Of a stretch of 5,289 nt of DNA, positions 1 to 5,289 are shown piece by piece; within the stretch, counting starts at the first letter, position 1, and each line of letters begins with the position of its first letter. The stretch is from a bacterium (lineage in GTDB: Bacteria > Auribacterota > UBA3054 > B51-G9), in NCBI GenBank assembly GCA_029939815.1, contig JAOZSF010000165.1, positions 1-5,289 of the forward strand. Direction: 5' to 3'. Both the position numbers and the translations under genes were made by a program. Under the pieces are notes generated by a model. The model saw only the letters and a list, made by a program, of their open reading frames with translations, made no database searches and was not told where the DNA came from.

Positions 1-51
1 ACGAATAACGAATAACGAATAACGAATAACGAATAACGAATAACGAATAAC
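1..51. repeat. Heptameric tandem repeat array (ACGAATA)x7
   Basis: Seven perfect tandem copies of the heptamer ACGAATA occupy 1-49, followed by the first two bases of an eighth. The array probably continues to the left of the window. Because 7 is not a multiple of 3, TAA recurs in all three forward frames, so no + strand reading frame can cross the array; on the - strand it is open. It ends only four bases before the start codon of the following gene. Heptameric short tandem repeats are known in several bacterial groups, for example the cyanobacterial STRR sequences. The function here is unknown. Confidence 0.95.
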
Positions 52-55
52 AACT

Positions 56-1216
56 TTGAAAATTTTTAAATACATAATTCTCTCTATATTTCTTACCTGT
101 GGTTTATTTGCCGGAGTTAATAAAAAACTGCCTGAAAATGTTGAAACAGCAATTGACGAAATAATTTCTGCCGGTAAAACTAATACCAATACGGTCGCGT
201 CTGAAAAAAATCTTAAAATTCTTTCTGACTTTATTATTTCTTCAGCTAACGATGGGAATGTCTGGCAGGTAAAACCACGTCGCGGAGCAAACGGAGCCGC
301 ATTAATAAAAGCGTACAAAATCCCTATTGAAAAAGTTCTGAAAATGAATCTCGCCGCTGAAATACCCGATGCGACATTGTTTTATAATGTTTTAAGATAC
401 TCAAAAAAAATTGATTTATCACCGGAATGTAAAAAGTTTTTCGTTAATGCTTCAAAAAGGCTTAATACAAATGAAATTATCGAAACTTCTTATTTGTCTG
501 TTGAAGGTATTACACCAAATATTCAATCCGGTGCCTATTACTCATATACAAATCTAAGGACAGTTACCCGTGCTAATATCAATGGCGCAGAACTTTTCGT
601 TTCTATATCAGATATGATCGGACCATCAGGATTCAGTATGCGTGGTGTGTCTGTTGGGCCGGTTGAGGACGGTGTGTTTTATTACAGTCAAAAACCGGGA
701 ATGAATATGACAGGCGTTACCTGGCTTAAATCACAAATGTATCTTTCAAGCACTATTGCTGTTTACCTGGAAACTCCGGATAACGGAACCGTTGTGGCAA
801 TGTTTTCCTGGCAAAGCGCCGGGTGGAAAGGTGTGAATGTGGTGAAAAATTATCATATTTATACGGTACTTCAAGATACTTTTCAAACTTTTAGCGGAGT
901 GATTGGAAGTGAAAAAGTTAATTATAAAAATGTGATGAATATAATTGAAAAAGTAAATAATATGCCTCGTAGAGAAAAAAATAGACTCTACAAAAAATAT
1001 TGCGATTATGTGAGAAAATGGAAAAATAAAAAACCAAACGGGTTAAACCCTTTCAGAAAATCAGCCATCGCTAAAATATTTAATGAAAAATCCCTGGAAA
1101 ATATGAACTGGGAAAATAGAGATATTTTAATCGTTCAGGAGTTCATTCGCGCGTTGATTGATAAACCTACTTGGTCGGTAACTCTGCCGATGAAAATTGC
1201 AAGAGAAAATAAATAG
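56..1216 (+). CDS. Exported protein of unknown function (386 aa)
   Basis: I do not recognise the family. The protein starts with a good Sec signal peptide: basic residues at 2 and 5, a hydrophobic core at about 6-18, and a likely signal peptidase I site after L-F-A at 17-19. Cys15 is preceded by L-T, which is a poor lipobox, so a lipoprotein is less likely. Residues 25-140 look helical. Residues 155-285 are rich in Gly, Ser, aromatic and beta-prone residues and read like one beta-sheet domain. The C-terminal part (about 290-386) is basic and helical, with a K/R/W-rich patch at 305-330. The start is TTG at 56: an in-frame TAA at 41-43 inside the repeat array excludes anything further upstream, no other common start codon lies between, and the signal peptide begins exactly there. 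No Shine-Dalgarno motif is possible in the few bases available. It converges with the next gene across 98 bases. It is probably periplasmic or secreted; the role is unknown. Confidence 0.88.
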   Translation: MKIFKYIILSIFLTCGLFAGVNKKLPENVETAIDEIISAGKTNTNTVASEKNLKILSDFIISSANDGNVWQVKPRRGANGAALIKAYKIPIEKVLKMNLAAEIPDATLFYNVLRYSKKIDLSPECKKFFVNASKRLNTNEIIETSYLSVEGITPNIQSGAYYSYTNLRTVTRANINGAELFVSISDMIGPSGFSMRGVSVGPVEDGVFYYSQKPGMNMTGVTWLKSQMYLSSTIAVYLETPDNGTVVAMFSWQSAGWKGVNVVKNYHIYTVLQDTFQTFSGVIGSEKVNYKNVMNIIEKVNNMPRREKNRLYKKYCDYVRKWKNKKPNGLNPFRKSAIAKIFNEKSLENMNWENRDILIVQEFIRALIDKPTWSVTLPMKIARENK

Positions 1217-1238
1217 TTTTTAAGTGACGACTCAGTAC

Positions 1239-1259
1239 CTCACTTCGACCCGAAGTGAG
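1239..1259. terminator. Perfect 9-bp hairpin between convergent genes, possible bidirectional terminator
   Basis: CTCACTTCG (1239-1247) and CGAAGTGAG (1251-1259) are perfect reverse complements around a 3-base ACC loop. The hairpin lies 22 bases after the stop of the upstream + gene and 55 bases after the stop of the convergent - gene, which suits a shared terminator. There is no proper U-tract on either strand (ATCTTATC follows on +, GTACTGAG on -), so it is not a canonical intrinsic terminator. It could instead stabilise 3' ends or be a dispersed palindromic repeat. Confidence 0.5.
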
Positions 1260-1314
1260 ATCTTATCAATGTCCATTAATTAGCAGGCTTTGTTATGCTA
1301 TGCGGCTACCGGAA

Positions 1315-1821
1315 TTATTCTTTGTCATCCGCTTCGGTAATCTCATCCTGAACGGTTTGCATGCTTAGATTTTTCAAATCCTCTGTATTTATCCACGAAA
1401 AATATCCATCAGCGAATATCCCACCGGTAACTGTGTCAAACAGCCCTTCAACAGCACAAATAGGCGTTATTGCTAATCCACATACCACTCCGGCTGTCAT
1501 GCCGCATGGAATTGTAAAGGGTAATAAAATTTCACTCCCTTTTTTCATGAAAAAATGAGGAATTGCTGCACCGGCGCCAAATCCGGCTAATGCGCCAATA
1601 ACAGGAGTTCCGACTCCGGATAAAATTTCAATCGGTCCATAAGCCAAATTAACTGCAGTCCAGTTAGTTGAAGTCTCAAATATCCACGCGCGATTTTCGG
1701 CGAGTTCGCATAAAGTTTCACGATCTTTAATAATTGCTTCTTTATCTTTTTCACTTACAGGAGACGCATAGGTCGATGCAATCAAAATCAACGCAGCAAG
1801 AACTAAAATTATATTTTTCAT
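1315..1821 (-). CDS. Small exported glycine-rich hydrophobic protein (168 aa), weakly TIGR04073-like
   Basis: The protein has a Sec signal peptide: M-K-N, a hydrophobic core at residues 4-15, and a likely cleavage after T-Y-A at 17-19. A charged stretch follows (about 22-50). Then come two Gly/Ala-rich hydrophobic segments (about 69-91 and 98-128), which could be membrane hairpins, and an acidic tail ending D-D-K-E. The motif N-L-A-Y-G-P-I-E-I-L (58-67) followed by a Gly-rich stretch and F-D-T-V-T-G-G (128-134) resembles by eye the exosortase-associated TIGR04073 family of PVC bacteria; this is a tentative memory-based match. A longer reading from GTG at 1860 adds 13 basic residues before the signal peptide. 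I prefer ATG at 1821 because it puts the signal peptide at the N-terminus and has AAAGG seven bases upstream. It is transcribed from its own promoter, convergent with the first gene and divergent from the third. It is probably associated with the envelope; its function is unknown. Confidence 0.85.
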   Translation of the reverse strand: MKNIILVLAALILIASTYASPVSEKDKEAIIKDRETLCELAENRAWIFETSTNWTAVNLAYGPIEILSGVGTPVIGALAGFGAGAAIPHFFMKKGSEILLPFTIPCGMTAGVVCGLAITPICAVEGLFDTVTGGIFADGYFSWINTEDLKNLSMQTVQDEITEADDKE

Positions 1822-1828
1822 TTTTTTG

Positions 1829-1833
1829 CCTTT
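1829..1833 (-). promoter_or_regulatory. Ribosome binding site AAAGG deciding the ATG start at 1821
   Basis: On the - strand AAAGG is followed by seven bases (C then six A) and the ATG. This supports the 168-residue reading over the upstream GTG at 1860. It is the only start in the window with a recognisable Shine-Dalgarno-like motif. Confidence 0.6.
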
Positions 1834-1898
1834 GGTTTTTATTTTTAAGGAGGCAGTCACTGCTCACCCCATACATGATATCTCAAAATTACAGTAAT

Positions 1899-1927
1899 AT
1901 TATAACCTCGTTCGCCTGTAAAGTCAA
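1899..1927 (-). promoter_or_regulatory. Near-consensus sigma70-type promoter for the small - strand gene
   Basis: On the - strand, TTGACT (1927-1922, five of six matches to the -35 consensus) is followed by exactly 17 bases and a perfect TATAAT (1904-1899). Transcription would start near 1892 and give an untranslated leader of about 70 bases before the ATG at 1821. The hexamers and spacing are seen directly; activity is inferred from the standard housekeeping promoter consensus. Confidence 0.75.
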
Positions 1928-1940
1928 CATTTGATATAAT
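1911..1940 (+). promoter_or_regulatory. Candidate promoter of the GH43-like gene (perfect -10, weak -35)
   Basis: A perfect TATAAT sits at 1935-1940, about 50 bases before the ATG at 1991. The best -35 at acceptable spacing is TTCGCC (1911-1916, 18-base spacer), with only three of six matches, so the promoter would be weak or activator-dependent. The -10 lies inside the 24-bp palindrome, which would allow direct repression or activation. It overlaps the opposing promoter. Confidence 0.4.
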
Positions 1941-1953
1941 ATTAAATATCAAA
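1930..1953. promoter_or_regulatory. 24-bp palindrome, candidate operator in the divergent promoter region
   Basis: TTTGATAT (1930-1937) and ATATCAAA (1946-1953) are perfect 8-bp inverted repeats around an 8-base AT-rich centre. The site begins three bases beyond the -35 box of the - strand promoter and contains a TATAAT on the + strand, so a dimeric regulator bound here could affect both divergent genes. It is AT-only apart from one G and one C, so chance is a real alternative. Confidence 0.5.
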
Positions 1954-1990
1954 CAAAACTTTTTCTTAAAACTTAAAATGACCAACCAAT

Positions 1991-4900
1991 ATGGCTAATA
2001 GAATTATTCTGAGCTTACTATTAATATCCCTTCTATCTATTGCAAATGCCTCTATGCAAGAAAAACTGAAAAATCCGGTTGCCCGTTGTGCCGATGCAGG
2101 TGTTATGAATTTCTGCGGAGAATATTTTATCAGCGGTGTCGGCTTGCCGGGACAATTTTTGATCTCTCCCGATTTAGTTGAATGGCAAGGTCCCGTTTCT
2201 TTCTTCCAAACTAAAGCCGATTGGCTCGATAGAAGTGATGAAAAAGAAATGCATGCTCCGGGTATGCGCTACATCAACGGCAAATTTTACTTCTATTGGA
2301 ACGGCATCGGCTACGCAACAGCAGAAAAACTTCTCGGACCTTACAAAGAAAATTCCAAACGATTCGACAACGAAATTGATCCGTTTTTATTTGTTGACGA
2401 TGACGGCAAACTCTTTTTTTATACCGTAAAATATACTGACGGGAATGTTATATGCGGACAGGAAATGGCGGCGCCGGATAAACTTATCGGTAAATCTGTT
2501 CTCCTGATTTCAGCTGTCCCAAATTCCTGGGAGTGGCGCGACTGGAAAGTTAATGAAGGACCGGAAGTTATTAAATATCGCGATACTTACTATCTTTTAT
2601 ATGCCGCAAATGTTACGAGCGTAGAAATGGCAAATTATTTAGTTGGTTGTGCACAATCGAAAACACCGCTTGGCTTCAGAAATAAAAATAAATACCCGTG
2701 GCCCGTAATGGAACAAAGCGATGAACGGATTTTCGATGAAGTTGAAACTATTATCCCTTGGGGCGCCAACGGTGGACCAAAATGGAATTTCACTACTAAT
2801 AAGCCCGCCGGAAACTGGATGATGCCGAATTTTAAAACATCTAAAACATGGGAGAAAAAATTCGGCGCATTCGGCTCACCAATTCGGCAAAATTCAAGAA
2901 TTCATGACGTTACCACTTTATGGAATTCTGATGATATATGGACGCGTCTCGAATTTACTCTTCCGGAAAAATTCTCAACAAATCTTCAATTGAAAGTCAG
3001 ACACCTCGACAGCGCGGAATTTTATCTTAACGGAAACCTTGTTCATTCTAATTTATTATGGGCGGGACCACGACTCGTAAATCTTAAAGAAAAAGATATT
3101 GCAAAACTTCATCCCGGAAAAAATATTATCGCGGTTCACTGTCATTCAAAAAGAAATGAAAAATATCTTGATGTAGGTTTGATTGACCCGGGTAATAAAA
3201 AAGAAGATGACATAATCTGGAATACCGGGCAGCCGAATGTTCTGAAAGGACCAAACGGCTTCGAATGGTTTGTGATTTATTTCGCGATGTGGAACGAAGG
3301 ACCCCATTGCCAGGGAATTAACCGCGTCTTCTTTTTTGATAAAGAACTTTACATTGACGGACCGACCGGTTCCAATCCTCCGCAATATCAGCCGCCACCT
3401 TATAAAGCAACTTTTTCCGATAATTTCACTTCACATAAACTTGATGGGCTTAGCGAAGAATTTGGTGAAGACTGGGAGTATCACGCCGGGATCTGGTACA
3501 CACTTGACGGTGAAGCGCGTGTATCAAAAGACTGGCTGCACACTCAAACTCCGGATAAAGAAGTTTTCGCTCTTGTTCGTGCCGAACCGGCGGAAAATTA
3601 TATTTTTGAACTGTGGACACGTCCACTTAAAAAACCGGAAAATGAGTGGGGGATTATGGCTTGGTACGCAGATAAATCCAACTATCAGAAAATTTATTTT
3701 TCTCCATCCAAAAAAGCTCTTATAAGCGAAATCTCCATTAAAGGAAAAATAAAAAAAATTAATTTCCCAGTGGGAAAAAGTTTTGACTTCTCGGCTTTCC
3801 ATAAAATCAGATTCGAAAAAAATTACGATTGCATTTCCATTCTTATCGATGACGTGAACATTACACGCAATAAAAAGTTTAAAATACCTTTCGGGAAAAA
3901 AGGCCGACCGGGACTCCTCGCCAATAAACAGCAAGCCGCGTTTGATGGTGTTGTTTACACTATCGGCTGGGATGAATTTGACAAAAAAATCTGCGGTTGG
4001 AAAAAAATATCACCAAACGGTGAAATGACTATCGATAATAACGGAATAAATCTAAAATCAGACGCCGGGAAAATCCTCTGCGTTAAAGGCGATTTCTTAA
4101 AAAATTACGAGTTCTCAACCCAAATAAAAATACAAAATACGGACCACGGATTACGGACCACGGAATACGGTTCTTCAAAATCCGGCATCTACCCGGTTTA
4201 CATTGATGAAAACAATTACCTTGCAGCGTGGCTAAGTCCGAAAGAAAAATCTCTCGTCATTTCAGGAAAAAGAAACGGAAATAAAATTAAAAAAGAAGTT
4301 GTAAATTTGGAAAAATGGGAAAGATTGTATTTGCGCGGGAAAGTGCCCAAAGTGCCTGAAAACACAAAAATTTCCGCTTCGCATTGCTGGAAATACGACA
4401 CACTTGATGCCGCGGCAGACGGTTTAATATCAAAATCTTCCCGCGAAAACATTCCTAAATTCTCTTTCTGGGATCACCGCGGGACAAAAGAATGGATTCA
4501 ATATAATTTTCAATCAACAAAAAAAATCGATTGTTCCGAAGTCATTTGGTATGATGACACTAAAGACGGCGGGGATTGCCAGACACCGGAATCGTGGGAA
4601 TTGTTTTATAAAGATAATACCGGTTCATGGCAGCCCGTAAAGCTTAAAAAGAATTCTTCTTACGGAACTGAAATAAATAAACTTAATCTGGTAGAATTCG
4701 AGCCTGTTAAAACTTCAGCCATGAAAATGAAAGTTACCGCAAAAAATAATAAAGGAGCAGGCCTTTACGAATGGACTGTAATTGACAGCAAAACGGGCGG
4801 CAGAGAAGAAGAAATAAATTTATATTTAAAACGTGTCGGAATTATCTCAGAATTAAAAATAAATTTTGATAAGAGAAAACCGTTTGATTATCCGGTAAAA

Positions 4901-5245
4901 TGGACTTTACAATATAAAAATAAAAATCAAAAATGGGAAAATGTTGAAACCATTACTCAAACGCAAAATGAAATAAAATTCAAAAAAATCGAAACTAATC
5001 AGCTACGGCTGAAATACATTGTTAAACCAGGTTCATATTGTCGTGTCGTAAAAACTTACACGAAAGTTGAGTGGCAGCCGTCATACAATATCCGTTCGGT
5101 AAAACTTTCCGATAAAGTTATAATATTTATTGACGGGAAAGAAAAAATTGAAATTCCGGGCGCGTGGGCAAAATCAAAAGTCGGCATCGCTGCGGAGAAC
5201 TGCACCGCCGAATTTAATGGAATTACATGTTTTTGGATTGAATAA
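1991..5245 (+). CDS. Secreted multidomain GH43-like glycoside hydrolase with nested jelly-roll, LamG-like and F5/8-like modules (1084 aa)
   Basis: This is a probable exported enzyme that cleaves a plant or marine polysaccharide side chain; the substrate cannot be read from the sequence. The signal peptide covers residues 1-20 (cleavage near A-N-A). The GH43-type propeller spans about 28-257 and resumes at about 408-458. Candidate catalytic residues are Asp35 (C-A-D-A-G, base), Asp130 (E-I-D-P-F, pKa modulator) and Glu189 (N-E-G-P-E, acid). H-A-P-G (88-91) and W-N-T-G-Q-P (410-415) match the family style. Residues about 258-405 look like a GH2-type galactose-binding jelly roll inserted before the last blade. 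A Pro-rich linker (457-471) leads to two LamG/concanavalin-like sandwiches (473-660 and 661-783 plus 1031-1084). F5/8 type C-like sequence (788-1028) interrupts the second. Usual GH43 catalytic modules are about 300 residues, so most of this protein is accessory. The ATG at 1991 has no Shine-Dalgarno motif but precedes the signal peptide directly. A translated heptamer repeat lies at residues 717-727. I am confident of the GH43-like fold and less sure of the accessory boundaries. Confidence 0.9.
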   Translation: MANRIILSLLLISLLSIANASMQEKLKNPVARCADAGVMNFCGEYFISGVGLPGQFLISPDLVEWQGPVSFFQTKADWLDRSDEKEMHAPGMRYINGKFYFYWNGIGYATAEKLLGPYKENSKRFDNEIDPFLFVDDDGKLFFYTVKYTDGNVICGQEMAAPDKLIGKSVLLISAVPNSWEWRDWKVNEGPEVIKYRDTYYLLYAANVTSVEMANYLVGCAQSKTPLGFRNKNKYPWPVMEQSDERIFDEVETIIPWGANGGPKWNFTTNKPAGNWMMPNFKTSKTWEKKFGAFGSPIRQNSRIHDVTTLWNSDDIWTRLEFTLPEKFSTNLQLKVRHLDSAEFYLNGNLVHSNLLWAGPRLVNLKEKDIAKLHPGKNIIAVHCHSKRNEKYLDVGLIDPGNKKEDDIIWNTGQPNVLKGPNGFEWFVIYFAMWNEGPHCQGINRVFFFDKELYIDGPTGSNPPQYQPPPYKATFSDNFTSHKLDGLSEEFGEDWEYHAGIWYTLDGEARVSKDWLHTQTPDKEVFALVRAEPAENYIFELWTRPLKKPENEWGIMAWYADKSNYQKIYFSPSKKALISEISIKGKIKKINFPVGKSFDFSAFHKIRFEKNYDCISILIDDVNITRNKKFKIPFGKKGRPGLLANKQQAAFDGVVYTIGWDEFDKKICGWKKISPNGEMTIDNNGINLKSDAGKILCVKGDFLKNYEFSTQIKIQNTDHGLRTTEYGSSKSGIYPVYIDENNYLAAWLSPKEKSLVISGKRNGNKIKKEVVNLEKWERLYLRGKVPKVPENTKISASHCWKYDTLDAAADGLISKSSRENIPKFSFWDHRGTKEWIQYNFQSTKKIDCSEVIWYDDTKDGGDCQTPESWELFYKDNTGSWQPVKLKKNSSYGTEINKLNLVEFEPVKTSAMKMKVTAKNNKGAGLYEWTVIDSKTGGREEEINLYLKRVGIISELKINFDKRKPFDYPVKWTLQYKNKNQKWENVETITQTQNEIKFKKIETNQLRLKYIVKPGSYCRVVKTYTKVEWQPSYNIRSVKLSDKVIIFIDGKEKIEIPGAWAKSKVGIAAENCTAEFNGITCFWIE
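4139..4170. repeat. Heptameric ACGGANN repeat inside the GH43-like coding sequence
   Basis: Four consecutive heptamers ACGGACC, ACGGATT, ACGGACC and ACGGAAT, plus a final ACGG, lie within the large gene and are translated in frame as T-D-H-G-L-R-T-T-E-Y-G (residues 717-727). From memory, arrays of this type (GGACCACGGATTACGG) recur between genes in many metagenome-derived genomes and give odd D-H-G-L-R-T-T-D-Y peptides when translated, so this looks like a dispersed repeat that entered a coding region. It falls in a loop between two beta strands of the second LamG-like module, where an insertion would be tolerated. Confidence 0.85.
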
Positions 5246-5262
5246 ATTTTAACCACGCCTGT

Positions 5263-5284
5263 CCCGATAGCATAGCGTATCGGG
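5263..5284. repeat. Palindromic hairpin downstream of the GH43-like gene
   Basis: CCCGATA (5263-5269) and TATCGGG (5278-5284) form a perfect 7-bp stem, extendable by a T-G pair, around an 8-base loop. It starts 17 bases after the stop codon, so it could end or protect the large transcript. AAAA follows rather than a U-tract, at least up to the window edge. A CCCGATAGC/GCTATCGGG palindrome is, as I recall, a frequent intergenic element in several bacterial phyla, so a dispersed palindrome is as likely as a terminator. Confidence 0.55.
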
Positions 5285-5289
5285 GAAAA

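Noticed and set aside
1..51. CRISPR array
   Set aside because: The repeats are 7 bases and directly abutting, with no spacers.
98..118. Lipoprotein signal at Cys15 of the first protein
   Set aside because: The residues before the Cys are F-L-T rather than a normal lipobox, while a signal peptidase I site follows at L-F-A.
1281..1300. TAGCA/TGCTA inverted repeat as a terminator
   Set aside because: Only five base pairs with a 10-base loop and no U-tract; expected by chance.
1361..1558. Open frame on + opposite the small - strand gene
   Set aside because: It is antisense to a gene with a clear signal peptide, promoter and ribosome binding site, and has no such signals itself.
1822..1860. GTG start at 1860 for the small gene
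   Set aside because: It would place 13 basic residues before the signal peptide and has no ribosome binding site; the ATG at 1821 has AAAGG.
1734..1934. Open frame on + crossing the divergent region, with AAGGAGG at 1847-1853
   Set aside because: The AAGGAGG lies inside this frame, not before its start, and no ATG, GTG or TTG follows it at usable spacing. The composition is that of an antisense shadow.
3146..3385. Antisense and alternate-frame open frames across the hydrolase (also 2178-2429, 3336-3725, 3524-3934, 4216-4452, 5056-5256)
   Set aside because: All lie within the strongly coding 1084-codon gene, show no recognisable domains and are explained as shadows.
1991..5245. Split of the large gene into separate genes or a frameshifted pseudogene
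   Set aside because: The frame is continuous over 1084 codons, the domain motifs run in order, and the repeat at 4139-4170 keeps the frame.

Overview
The window looks like chromosomal DNA from an uncultured, AT-rich, Gram-negative-type bacterium. All three genes encode proteins with N-terminal signal peptides, two of the three starts lack a Shine-Dalgarno motif, and the large gene is a modular secreted polysaccharide-degrading enzyme. Short heptameric tandem repeats lie both between and inside genes. This combination, plus a faint resemblance of the middle protein to exosortase-associated proteins, fits the PVC superphylum (Lentisphaerota/Kiritimatiellota-like) or a similar polysaccharide degrader. 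This placement is inference only, since there is no rRNA or marker gene.

Layout. Bases 1-51 are seven perfect ACGAATA repeats that run almost into the TTG start of an exported protein of unknown function (56-1216, +). A short intergenic gap with a perfect 9-bp hairpin (1239-1259) separates it from a convergent small gene (1315-1821, -). That gene encodes an exported, glycine-rich, hydrophobic protein with a near-consensus sigma70-type promoter (TTGACT, 17 bp, TATAAT) at 1899-1927. A 24-bp palindrome (1930-1953) sits between that promoter and the large + strand gene and contains a second TATAAT facing the other way, so 1822-1990 is a divergent control region. The large gene (1991-5245) encodes a 1084-residue secreted GH43-like enzyme. 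The window ends in another palindrome (5263-5284), 17 bases past its stop codon.

The main point of interest is how the 1084-residue enzyme is built. The five-bladed GH43-like propeller, with all three expected acidic residues, appears to be split by an inserted galactose-binding-like jelly roll. Two homologous LamG/concanavalin-like sandwiches follow. The second of these appears to be split by one and a half F5/8 type C (discoidin)-like domains, and it also contains a DNA heptamer repeat array translated in frame. These are domain assignments by eye and need structure prediction. The three genes show no clear functional link beyond export, and I see no defence, mobile or CRISPR system.
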